From Deltaproteobacteria bacterium (GTDB lineage: Bacteria > Desulfobacterota > DSM-4660 > Desulfatiglandales > HGW-15): DNA of 11,640 nucleotides. This document shows positions 1-7,315 of this stretch, piece after piece. Position 1 is the stretch's first letter, and each line of letters opens with the position of its first letter. The stretch lies in contig CP070840.1 in NCBI GenBank assembly GCA_020342025.1, positions 1,818,439 to 1,830,078 of the forward strand, given 5' to 3'. The notes under the pieces were generated by a model. It saw only the letters and a list, made by a program, of their open reading frames with translations. It ran no database searches and was not told the origin of the DNA. The translations under genes and the position numbers were made by a program.

Positions 1-60
1 ATCTGAGGTCAGGGCGTTCATAAGAAGTGCACCACAGAGTGAATTATTCTCCGATTTCAT
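1..60 (-). CDS. Possible start of a downstream gene, cut by the window edge
   Basis: An ATG at 60-58 opens a frame that stays open for 20 codons to the window edge (MKSENNSLCGALLMNALTSD). It begins about 30 nt after the stop of the last VWA gene. No good Shine-Dalgarno sequence precedes the ATG. A second ATG at 94-92, overlapping the VWA stop codon, gives only a 16-codon peptide and is not a credible gene. The compact operon makes another gene here plausible, but 20 codons without recognisable similarity cannot prove it. Function unknown. Confidence 0.25.
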   Translation of the reverse strand, partial: MKSENNSLCGALLMNALTSD

Positions 61-90
61 GGAATACCGGCGACTGGAAGATTTCTGATC

Positions 91-1092
91 TCATGGCTTT
101 ACTCTGTTGAGTCCCACGAACGTGCCGCCGTTTTTCTGGCACAGGGCCCGCATCAGGGTGGCAAAGCGTTCTCCGGTCTTTCCAATTCCGCGGGCGTCGG
201 CGATGAGGACGGGAAACCCTACCGCATGGATACGAACCAGGCGTTCACCTCCTGGACCCGCCCGATTGATTCTATCCACCTCTCGGATAACTGATTCAGG
301 GTCATAGCCGCTGTATTCATCACCAAAAACGTAGAGGCTAATTTTCTTCTTCGGATCGTAGTAGGTTCTGATAGCCGCAGTAATCCCTTCAACCGGACTG
401 GAATTGCTGAAGGGCCGCCAGGTTATCATCGTTGAAATGATGGCTTTGCGACGTGCCGGGGTATCCGGAATCCACCTGTCGCGGTATTGTGTGAACATAT
501 AATCGCCCATGTCGTTCATGATCTGGATACCCTTCACTTTAGGGTACACCTCAAGGGTCTCTTGCAGTTTCTTGCGCGCCAGGGTCCACGCGAACCGCTG
601 CATGCTGCCCGAGGTGTCGATGATAAAGATGATGTATTCACTATCTACCGGAATGCCCCCGATCGACCTGTCCACTTTTCGAGGCTGTCTCTTCTGCAGC
701 CTCTTCATCTCTTCGGTCAGATCCTGTAAGGCCCTGGCCAGCTTGCCCTCGATGGTATTCTGTACGGCGGCATTCTTCTTGGACGCGGCAAACTCCCCTT
801 CAATTTTAGATAGGTCACCCTGAAGGCGAGCTATTTTTGTCTTCTCTTCTGAGAGTTGCTCCTCTTTCCCTTCCAATTCACGGTTCAACACGTGGGAGTC
901 GCCCCGAATTTCGTGGATCTCCTCTTCAAGTTTGACAATCACCGATTGAAGATCTTCCCGCACTTTTTCTATGATCACAGGCTGGGCAAACTTGGACAGA
1001 ACAAAGAGCAAAATGATGGCCCCGAACCCGCAGCAGATGCAATCCAGAAAGGAGAGGCTGAATACCTCGATATCTCTTCTGCGCAATTTCAT
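91..1092 (-). CDS. Membrane-anchored coiled-coil VWA-domain protein (second paralog), TolR/ExbD-like TM helix
   Basis: A 333-residue protein. The N-terminus is short and basic, then comes a single membrane helix at about residues 10-33 containing FSLSFLDCICCGFGA, with Asp17 and cysteines 18, 20 and 21. Residues ~40-135 are a charged heptad-rich coiled coil. Residues ~150-333 are a von Willebrand factor A domain with the MIDAS signature DTSGS at 159-163 and a later metal-site Asp near 258 (VFGDE). The usual MIDAS Thr seems replaced by Ser within SNSSP near 230. Predicted topology is N-in with the VWA domain in the periplasm. The ATG at 1092 is chosen because it lies one nucleotide after the upstream stop and matches the start of the paralog; a TTG-initiated extension to 1170 would add 26 residues lying entirely over the upstream gene. 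The helix resembles the ExbD/TolR helix (…PFIDVML…), so this may be the stator partner of the channel subunit encoded upstream. Domain calls are firm; the partner role is inferred. Confidence 0.88.
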   Translation of the reverse strand: MKLRRRDIEVFSLSFLDCICCGFGAIILLFVLSKFAQPVIIEKVREDLQSVIVKLEEEIHEIRGDSHVLNRELEGKEEQLSEEKTKIARLQGDLSKIEGEFAASKKNAAVQNTIEGKLARALQDLTEEMKRLQKRQPRKVDRSIGGIPVDSEYIIFIIDTSGSMQRFAWTLARKKLQETLEVYPKVKGIQIMNDMGDYMFTQYRDRWIPDTPARRKAIISTMITWRPFSNSSPVEGITAAIRTYYDPKKKISLYVFGDEYSGYDPESVIREVDRINRAGPGGERLVRIHAVGFPVLIADARGIGKTGERFATLMRALCQKNGGTFVGLNRVKP

Positions 1093-1093
1093 T

Positions 1094-2185
1094 TCACGGC
1101 CAATCCCGGGACGGGCAAAAGAATGAACCGCTGGTCTCCGCAGCCAGACGCCAAAAAACACTGGCTGCAAGGGGATCCCCTTCCATCGGGTACATGATGA
1201 CGTTAACAGGGACTCCTGCAGGCAATTTCCGCACAGCCTCTTTAAATAGATTCAAGCGCTTCTTACCAGAGACCCTTTTGCTCAGGGGTTTACTCGTTCC
1301 CATGGTGGGCAGGCTGTCTGTGAGCAGGAAGATATTATCTGGCAAAGGCTTCATCTCGGTCAGAGCGTTGACGGCGTTCACCAGACTGGTCCCCTTTTGG
1401 GGGATCACCTTACGTAATCGATCAATGGTCTCGTTCAACCTATCCACATTGCCCGCATCCAACCAGGTCCCCCTTGTCCCCTCAATCAGTGGTGAAGAGG
1501 ACTCGTTAAAGGTGTACACCTGGAATCTGCTGGTGAGAGGCAGATGCGTGATCAACCAGTCAACCGTAGCGACCGCCCGCTGCCATTTTTCAGATTTCAG
1601 CTTCTCCACATCTTTGAGGTTACGCCTGCGTATGATCTGTACAATCGTATCGGCAAGCATGCTGGCGGAGGTGTCCACGAGCATGAAAATCCGGTTTCCA
1701 CCCATTTTAAGGTCCGTCAGGTACTGACGATCGCCCACTCCCGGGAAGCGGCGCAACTTTGACCCATATTCATCATCTGCCTTGCTTCCCGCCTCAAGCC
1801 GCTTCACATCCTCCTCCATCGACTTGAGGTCTGCCTTCAATTTATTGATGTGGGCCTTGCTGGCAAGGGTCTCATTCTCAAAGTAAGCCAGCTCCAGCTT
1901 TTTTTCTTGGATCAATTCAATGATTCTCCTGGAGAACCCTTCGGTTTTGGCCAGTTCTTCCAGGATTTCTTCGAGGGTATTTCGTGCCTCGATGAGATCC
2001 TTTTTACCATCGAGCACCTCCCTCTCCATTCGGGAAACTTCCCCACGCAGATCAGAGGTGACCTCATCACGGTAGGCTGCGCTTTTGGCATTCACAATCA
2101 CAAATAAGAGGATCACCGCTCCCAGCCCGCAGCAGATGCAGTCGAGAAAAGAGAGGCTGAAGACGCTTAACCTTCTATTTTTCAT
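1094..2185 (-). CDS. Membrane-anchored coiled-coil VWA-domain protein (first paralog), TolR/ExbD-like TM helix
   Basis: A 363-residue protein with the same plan as its downstream neighbour. Residues 8-31 form a membrane helix containing VFSLSFLDCICCGLGA, with Asp15 and cysteines 16, 18 and 19. Residues ~38-132 are a Glu/Lys/Leu-rich coiled coil. Residues ~163-360 are a VWA domain with a complete-looking MIDAS: DTSAS at 171-175, Thr266 in KGTSLVNAV, and Asp290 in FLLTDS. The start is supported by GGAG four nucleotides upstream of the ATG and by an 11-nt overlap with the preceding FHA gene, indicating translational coupling. The VWA domain is expected in the periplasm, where MIDAS domains bind a divalent metal and protein ligands. 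The helix Asp aligns with the essential Asp of TolR/ExbD/MotB, so I infer this is one of two partner subunits of the MotA/TolQ/ExbB-like protein two genes upstream. Confidence 0.9.
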   Translation of the reverse strand: MKNRRLSVFSLSFLDCICCGLGAVILLFVIVNAKSAAYRDEVTSDLRGEVSRMEREVLDGKKDLIEARNTLEEILEELAKTEGFSRRIIELIQEKKLELAYFENETLASKAHINKLKADLKSMEEDVKRLEAGSKADDEYGSKLRRFPGVGDRQYLTDLKMGGNRIFMLVDTSASMLADTIVQIIRRRNLKDVEKLKSEKWQRAVATVDWLITHLPLTSRFQVYTFNESSSPLIEGTRGTWLDAGNVDRLNETIDRLRKVIPQKGTSLVNAVNALTEMKPLPDNIFLLTDSLPTMGTSKPLSKRVSGKKRLNLFKEAVRKLPAGVPVNVIMYPMEGDPLAASVFWRLAAETSGSFFCPSRDWP

Positions 2186-3593
2186 CTGTCTCCACAGAGG
2201 TTATGAGTTGGAGTTGTTCCCCAGGTGTTCCCACCCGGATGACCTGCCCGAGCCTAAGCAAAGCAGTCCCAGAGACCTGTTCCCCATCAACAAAGGTTCC
2301 ATAGGTGCTGTGATCCGTGAGAATCACCTCTTCTCCGCGCCGTAGAATGGAGCAATGCCTCCTGGACACACCGGCCAATTCACCCTCTATGCGCACGTCA
2401 ACCCCTTCCTGGGTGCCGCCACTGCCGATAACCAGAGGGCGATCAGAGAGGGGGTACGCGACGGTACGGTAGAGTACGTGGGTAGGAGAGATGTCCCCAG
2501 GGGATATGGGTTTCACAGAAAGATGCCCTTCCTCAGAAGCTCTTTCTCTCCTCTGCCAAGGCCGGCTGTTCAACAATGTGACCCCAACCTCTGGGCTGGA
2601 GAAAGCTTGGCAGAGATTTAGTGCTCCAAAGGCGCCAGCCCCGGGTTCCAGTTCCCTTTCCTGGGCACCATCAAGGGTGGCGAGCATTTCCCTGCAACCC
2701 GGCAGAGACCCGATGCGATGTGTTACCTGAACGGTCACGGGCTGCCCAGGTTTTCCATGGCGCTTTCGCATGAGGTCAATCATTTCGCCTATTTCCTGGA
2801 ACACCCCCTGCGCCTTTGCTGCAAAGAGTTCACGTGACAAGTTGACGCGATAACTTTTAGAGCCCACGACCATTTCGAAAAGGAGAGAGGAATTCTGTTG
2901 AAGCCCTACCATAACAGCTGGAAGCCTGTCATAGAGTTCCTGCTCTGTGGAGGCCTCGTGCAAGGGATCAAAACGGGTGGTTCGGACAAACGCCTCGGCA
3001 ATGGCCTTTACCCATTCAGAGTAGAGATGGCGCAAGCCCCTTTTCTTCGCTGTTGCCACGTCCTTCTGGGTAAGGCGTTCACCCTGGTCAAGGAAAGCAA
3101 CCTCTGATCTGTGCAGGTGGATGTCCAGGTGCAACAGGACTCGCTCAGGACATGGCGTGGACGCGGCAGCCACGGAAAGGGACACCATGCCTCTCAAAGG
3201 AATACTGAGTGCCTGAGTGATTCCCAGGATAAGCCCCAGTTGATCCCGGGCAAAGATCGCTGGGACCGCCATGACCATTTCATTCCTGCGTCCCCCGATC
3301 TTTTCCCATATATGAGCCAAATGGGCATATGCCATCTCCGCGTGGCTCCGTGCATATTGGTTGGGTTGTTTCAAGGGCTCCTTATTTAATTGATCCCAGA
3401 AGCCGAGATTGACCTGGAGTGGATGGAGTCGCGCCCGCCGCTCAGCTGCCCTGCCGACGAGCAACTGGGTCTCGTCCGGCAAGGCGAACCCAGGGCTCTC
3501 CCGGTCCTCTCCATCCAGCTGAAGCAGTCCCAAAGGCTCTTTTGCCGCCGCCATGATGCCCACGTCGCTCAGTTCCAGTGCAATCATGCGCAT
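2175..3593 (-). CDS. Actin/Hsp70-like domain protein with C-terminal FHA domain
   Basis: A 472-residue protein, probably cytoplasmic, with no signal peptide or membrane helix. Residues ~1-330 read like a divergent ASKHA (Hsp70/actin-like) fold: MIALELSDVGI at the N-terminus recalls the phosphate-1 strand, NEMVMAVPAIF near 104-114 recalls the Hsp70 AVPAYF strand, and LLHLDIHLHRSEVAFL near 153-168 sits where phosphate-2 (DLGGGT) would be but lacks its glycines, so nucleotide binding is doubtful. Residues ~386-465 are an FHA domain with SRRH (410-413) and STYGTFVDG (429-437); the usual Arg after the first Gly is replaced (VIGSGG). FHA domains bind phosphothreonine, so the kinase of this operon is the obvious source of ligand. 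The ATG at 3593 is preceded by AAGG eight nucleotides upstream and starts 12 nt after the channel gene's stop; a TTG at 3599 or an ATG at 3587 are less likely. Confidence 0.85.
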   Translation of the reverse strand: MRMIALELSDVGIMAAAKEPLGLLQLDGEDRESPGFALPDETQLLVGRAAERRARLHPLQVNLGFWDQLNKEPLKQPNQYARSHAEMAYAHLAHIWEKIGGRRNEMVMAVPAIFARDQLGLILGITQALSIPLRGMVSLSVAAASTPCPERVLLHLDIHLHRSEVAFLDQGERLTQKDVATAKKRGLRHLYSEWVKAIAEAFVRTTRFDPLHEASTEQELYDRLPAVMVGLQQNSSLLFEMVVGSKSYRVNLSRELFAAKAQGVFQEIGEMIDLMRKRHGKPGQPVTVQVTHRIGSLPGCREMLATLDGAQERELEPGAGAFGALNLCQAFSSPEVGVTLLNSRPWQRRERASEEGHLSVKPISPGDISPTHVLYRTVAYPLSDRPLVIGSGGTQEGVDVRIEGELAGVSRRHCSILRRGEEVILTDHSTYGTFVDGEQVSGTALLRLGQVIRVGTPGEQLQLITSVETDEK

Positions 3594-3605
3594 TTCCAAG
3601 GCCTT

Positions 3606-4409
3606 TTATGGGGTCTGCAGATGGCGGGTGAGATGCTCTTCACAGTATGCCTCGGTGTCCAGGACATAGCGTTCTTGAAGCAGTTGCAGATGATGCACCA
3701 GAAACATGAGAACCAGGCTTAAGAGCAGAGCAATCAATGTGGAATTAAAGGCGACGCCCAGGCTCTTGGTCACCCCGAAAATATCGCCTTCGATCGCCTT
3801 GTGTGCCTGTCCAAGGGCTTCTCCAATACCTCGGACCGTGCCAAGAAATCCTATCGATGGGATTGCCCATGCAATATACCTTATCATGGACAATTCCGAT
3901 TCCAGTCGTTCTCCTTCTGAGCTGCAGTAGGCATGGGTGGCCGCCGAGGCATCCTGGATATTCCCGGTGAGACCAAACCTCTGCAATGCGGCCAGCAGGG
4001 CCCTTGGGAGCAAGGCGTCCCGTTGACGGGGGGGTAGGGCCTGGATTTTCCGTGACCAGTCACGGGTATCCTCAGGCAGGATACGCATGCCTTCTGCCAG
4101 CGGGATCAGATCCTTTCTCAGAAGGGCACGGTGTTTGATGGTCATCGCCCCCTTATAGGCTATGATGGCCAGGGCCCAGAACAGGAGAATGAAGCAGGCC
4201 TCCTGTTCGTAATCCCGTATCAGCACATAGATAGAGCGCTCGGTTACATAGGACTTATCCTCCGCAACAAGGGCCGCCTGTTGTGCCAGGACCGCATCCG
4301 CTTTGGGACGGATGACCCCCACGTAGAGGGCGTGCACCAAAATGACCAACACGATTAATGAGAATAGCTGGTAGATAGATTCAAAGGATATGGGAAAGGA
4401 CTTTTTCAT
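3606..4409 (-). CDS. MotA/TolQ/ExbB-family proton-channel subunit
   Basis: A 267-residue inner-membrane protein. Predicted helices lie at about 12-33, 70-90, 176-195 and 216-240, with a cytoplasmic segment of ~85 residues between the second and third. The last two helices carry the family hallmark: PSIGFLGTVRGIGEAL at 184-199 and VTKSLGVAFNSTLIALLLS at 213-231, which in MotA/TolQ/ExbB line the ion path around the Asp of the B subunit. Four helices with the family signature in the last pair is nearer MotA than three-helix TolQ. The ATG at 4409 is selected because GAGG lies eight nucleotides upstream; a TTG at 4415 would leave only two. No ExbD, TolR or MotB gene is adjacent; the only Asp-bearing single-helix proteins nearby are the two VWA proteins. 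Family call is strong; the energised process is unknown. Confidence 0.92.
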   Translation of the reverse strand: MKKSFPISFESIYQLFSLIVLVILVHALYVGVIRPKADAVLAQQAALVAEDKSYVTERSIYVLIRDYEQEACFILLFWALAIIAYKGAMTIKHRALLRKDLIPLAEGMRILPEDTRDWSRKIQALPPRQRDALLPRALLAALQRFGLTGNIQDASAATHAYCSSEGERLESELSMIRYIAWAIPSIGFLGTVRGIGEALGQAHKAIEGDIFGVTKSLGVAFNSTLIALLLSLVLMFLVHHLQLLQERYVLDTEAYCEEHLTRHLQTP

Positions 4410-4439
4410 TTTCAAAACCTCATTTTAAAGATCTATTGA

Positions 4440-4457
4440 CCTCCAGAGAACTGGAAG
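4440..4457 (-). other. Small intergenic hairpin ahead of the channel gene
   Basis: Within the 90-100 nt gap between the small exported protein gene and the channel gene, a seven-pair stem (4440-4446 with 4451-4457, one G:T pair) closes an AGAA/TTCT tetraloop. No T-tract follows on the minus strand, so it does not look like an intrinsic terminator. It may be an mRNA processing or attenuation element, or be without function. This is the largest gap inside the operon. Confidence 0.3.
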
Positions 4458-4505
4458 TGTATGGAGGTGAAGGGGATTCGGTTTGAGGCCAAGCTTCGCT
4501 AACCT

Positions 4506-4853
4506 CTATATGTCCGCCGGAAAATCCACCGCCTGATCTGCTGGGATTTTCTCTGAGGGTACAAATTCCTTTAGCGGCCACTTTTTTCTCTTGGGTTCAG
4601 CTTGAGACTTTGGCGTTTCTGGCAAGGGTTTTTTCTCCTCTTCTGGACGAGCCTGTTCCTGTTTCTCTTCAGCCACAAACCCTTCGCTTTGGGGAACTTT
4701 GAGGGATAATTGTTGCCCCGTTTTCACACCCTGCATCGATTCTCTGATTGACGTATGAGAAAAGACCGTTTCAGGGACTCCCCCATAGAGAATCGTACTC
4801 AGCATGAGTCCCAACAGAGACATCCGTCTTTTCATCTGATAGTGCATGATCAC
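4506..4853 (-). CDS. Small exported Pro/Glu/Lys-rich protein
   Basis: A 115-residue protein of unknown function. The start is a GTG at 4853 overlapping the upstream TGA (GTGA), with GAGG eight nucleotides before it; an ATG at 4835 would begin at MKRRMSLLGLML and is also possible. Residues ~7-33 look like a signal peptide or membrane anchor (basic KRR, then a hydrophobic stretch ending near FSHT). The rest is hydrophilic and rich in Glu, Lys and Pro (for example EEEKKPLPETPKSQAEP at about 71-87), so probably extended or disordered, and ends in PADI. Such low-complexity charged/proline segments resemble the periplasmic spacers of TonB/TolA-type proteins, but no TonB C-terminal domain is present. 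Coupling to the PEGA protein upstream suggests a role in the same envelope complex. Confidence 0.65.
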   Translation of the reverse strand: MIMHYQMKRRMSLLGLMLSTILYGGVPETVFSHTSIRESMQGVKTGQQLSLKVPQSEGFVAEEKQEQARPEEEKKPLPETPKSQAEPKRKKWPLKEFVPSEKIPADQAVDFPADI

Positions 4854-7315
4854 TTCTTTTCCCTCACATCATCCGAATAACGGCAAACCCTAAAGCCCAC
4901 ATCCGGACGCTTGCCATTGCTGTAATCGCGGTACGCCAGCCTTAAGGCACTGATACTTGAATCTTTCCAACTGGACCCTTTGACCACCCGATGTGCTCCC
5001 TGCATGGGCCCCAGGGGGTCCGTGATTGCCTTCTGACCCGAATAGGCATAGATGGTGTAATAATCATGACACCATTCTGCCACATTTCCACCCAGATCAT
5101 ACAGTCCCAAACTATTTGGTTTGAATACGCCCGGCGGCGCCGGTCCGGGGTATCCGTCATCATAGTTTGGCAGATAATTGGGTAACAAGTCTTTGGCCGA
5201 GGCATCGGCGAAGTTGCCTGATTTTCCTGTGGGTGGAAAATCATTTCCCCAGGGGTATTTCAGGAAAGGCTTGTCCTTTTCATATCGGGCACAATACTCC
5301 CATTCTGCCTCCGTGGGAAGGCGATAGCCTCCTCCCATGGGTTCAGCGGCCACCCATTTGCCATCTCGCTTAACATAAGAGGGCGGTAAAGAGGCTTTTG
5401 CACTCAACCAATTGCAGAAGAGAGCGGCCTGTTCCCAGATCACCTCTACAACGGGCATTTCATCCCGGTTTAGACTGAGCTTTTTGAACCAACCCGAATG
5501 ATGCTCAGCCAGATATTCCCTGAACTCTTTGTTGGTCACCTCTCTCACCCCCATGTAAAAGGGCCTTTTCAGCTCCACCCTTCGCAGGGTCTCATTGGAT
5601 CGGCGTCCTTGCTCTCGTCGAGACGCACCCATAGTAAAGAACCCGGGCTTAATCAAACGGAGCGAGTACCCATTATGCGTTTTAATGACTGAGGGGGGTG
5701 CAACTTTCTCGGGCACCTTTTTTTTCAAGGCGACCCTTACCTCCTGTGGAAATCCGGGACGTGGGGTGATCTTTGTGAGAAACGATTCATACCCCTCCTT
5801 CCTGATCTCTAGCTGGTGTTCTACTGCAATGAGCCGCAATTCTGGACGGACCGGCCCCCAGGATTTACCGTTGACAAAAAGCTCGGCATCTTTTGGTTCC
5901 ACCATAACATAGAGCACCCCCTTGATGGGGACTAATTCCACGGTGAGCTTTTCCTCTTTGGCAGAAGATACCCCTATTTTTGTGGTTGTCTTTTCATATC
6001 CCGCCTTAGAAATATGGACAACATGCGTGGTCTTTGGGGCGAGAGGGATTTTCAAAGGCGTCTTTCCTGCGTATTCACCTCCCACGGTCACGTTTGCCCC
6101 AGGGGGTCTTGTGGACAGGACAAGAATGCCGTCTGCGGGCAGCAGCTTGATGTTGTCCAAGACCTGGGGCTCATTTGGTTTCACCGTTAACTGGGTCCGC
6201 CACGTTTTGTAACGATCGGCGTTCACCTCCAGTCTGTAGGTTCCAGGGAGGAGCTGTACTGTTAGAGGCGTCTCTCCCACCTCCTTGCCATCAACCATAA
6301 CCATTGCGCCTTGAGGGATTGAGCCGATGGTCACATCCCCCCAGGCCGGTAGGAGGGCAAACTGTAAGGTCTGAGATACTCCGCAGCCCTCCACATCCAT
6401 GTGGGTTTTCAGGTCTTGATAGTTCTTCGCAAAAATCTCCACGCTTCTGCGGCCTGGCCTCACTTTCAGTTCCTGGACGGGCGTCGTCCCCACCTCTTCA
6501 CCATCAATGTGTATCCGTGCGCCCTCAATCTCAACTGAGGACTGCTCCTCCTGATAGGCACGCAGGGATACCACTCCAGGAAGCTTTTCCATTTGCAGCT
6601 TCAGTGTCTGGCTCCGTTCACCCGCCACTTTTATGGATTGGCTGAGAGGCTCATAACAGCGTTTCAAGGCAGTCAGCGTATATTCTCCGGGTCGCAGCAG
6701 GTAATAAGCACCCCATCTCGGCGCTACTATACCTCCACGGATGGTGATTTGGTCCGGCTCCGGTTCAATGCTGATAACCACCTGCCTCGCGGTGAAGACG
6801 AACCAGGCAGAGGCGGAAAGTATTGAGAAAATGAGGATGAGAATCAACCAGGCCAACCCCCTGAGCGGGAATTTTGGCCTTGCTTGTTGATGGCTAGGGT
6901 GGAAGGAGACTGGTTCAATCTCCATGGATGAATCTGATGGTCTGCTTGGTACAGGCGGAATCGTCTTGGAGGCATCGCCCGGCTCAGTGACTTGAAATAC
7001 CATCCCATCATCTTCCACCTTGAATAGAATCTGGCTTGGACCTATTTGCAGCCTATCCCCATGACGCAGGAAGACAGACCCTTTTAGCCTCTCACCATTG
7101 TGCCATACGGGGATCCCCATCTCTGCAGCTTGCACATAGAAGCGTCCTTCAGACCACCCGATATAAGAGGCTTCCTCATGCTCACCCAGGCCTGCAATAC
7201 GGATACCGGCTGAAAGACTGCCGCCGATGAGAACGGGGAAGTCATGCTCACCCAGACTTCTCTCGCCCCTGCTGTCCCTTATTTTGCAGAGAACCTTCAA
7301 ATCTTCTCCTTGCAT
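4850..7315 (-). CDS. Membrane protein: degenerate FHA, five PEGA-like repeats, FGE-sulfatase domain
   Basis: An 821-residue protein. Residues ~1-105 resemble an FHA domain (VLIGGSLSAGIRI, WHNGERL, LRHGDRLQIG), but the phosphothreonine-contacting Arg and SxxH motif are not recognisable. Residues 152-175 form a single membrane helix, so what follows should be periplasmic. Five PEGA-type repeats follow, at about 177-245, 246-322, 326-395, 396-463 and 466-531, with cores such as VMVDGKEVGETPLTVQLLPG. Residues ~545-815 are an FGE-sulfatase/SUMF1-type domain: PGFFTMG, REVTNKEF, YRLPTEAEWEYCAR, YPWGNDF, LGGNVAEWC and DVGFRVCR. In the segment where FGE enzymes carry their paired copper-binding cysteines, this protein reads VVKGSSWKDSSISALRLAYR, with no cysteine. 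It is therefore unlikely to be a formylglycine-generating enzyme and more likely uses the C-lectin-like fold for binding. The start overlaps the kinase stop by 19 nt without a clear ribosome site, implying coupled translation. Confidence 0.9.
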   Translation of the reverse strand: MQGEDLKVLCKIRDSRGERSLGEHDFPVLIGGSLSAGIRIAGLGEHEEASYIGWSEGRFYVQAAEMGIPVWHNGERLKGSVFLRHGDRLQIGPSQILFKVEDDGMVFQVTEPGDASKTIPPVPSRPSDSSMEIEPVSFHPSHQQARPKFPLRGLAWLILILIFSILSASAWFVFTARQVVISIEPEPDQITIRGGIVAPRWGAYYLLRPGEYTLTALKRCYEPLSQSIKVAGERSQTLKLQMEKLPGVVSLRAYQEEQSSVEIEGARIHIDGEEVGTTPVQELKVRPGRRSVEIFAKNYQDLKTHMDVEGCGVSQTLQFALLPAWGDVTIGSIPQGAMVMVDGKEVGETPLTVQLLPGTYRLEVNADRYKTWRTQLTVKPNEPQVLDNIKLLPADGILVLSTRPPGANVTVGGEYAGKTPLKIPLAPKTTHVVHISKAGYEKTTTKIGVSSAKEEKLTVELVPIKGVLYVMVEPKDAELFVNGKSWGPVRPELRLIAVEHQLEIRKEGYESFLTKITPRPGFPQEVRVALKKKVPEKVAPPSVIKTHNGYSLRLIKPGFFTMGASRREQGRRSNETLRRVELKRPFYMGVREVTNKEFREYLAEHHSGWFKKLSLNRDEMPVVEVIWEQAALFCNWLSAKASLPPSYVKRDGKWVAAEPMGGGYRLPTEAEWEYCARYEKDKPFLKYPWGNDFPPTGKSGNFADASAKDLLPNYLPNYDDGYPGPAPPGVFKPNSLGLYDLGGNVAEWCHDYYTIYAYSGQKAITDPLGPMQGAHRVVKGSSWKDSSISALRLAYRDYSNGKRPDVGFRVCRYSDDVREKK

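Noticed and set aside
1093..1170. N-terminal extension of the second VWA gene to a TTG at 1170
   Set aside because: The added 26 residues lie entirely over the end of the upstream gene and do not match the paralog, whereas the ATG at 1092 gives the paralogous N-terminus.
4866..5000. Diversity-generating retroelement variable region at the end of the FGE-like domain
   Set aside because: The fold is right, but there is no reverse transcriptase, template repeat or adenine-rich codon pattern visible in this window.
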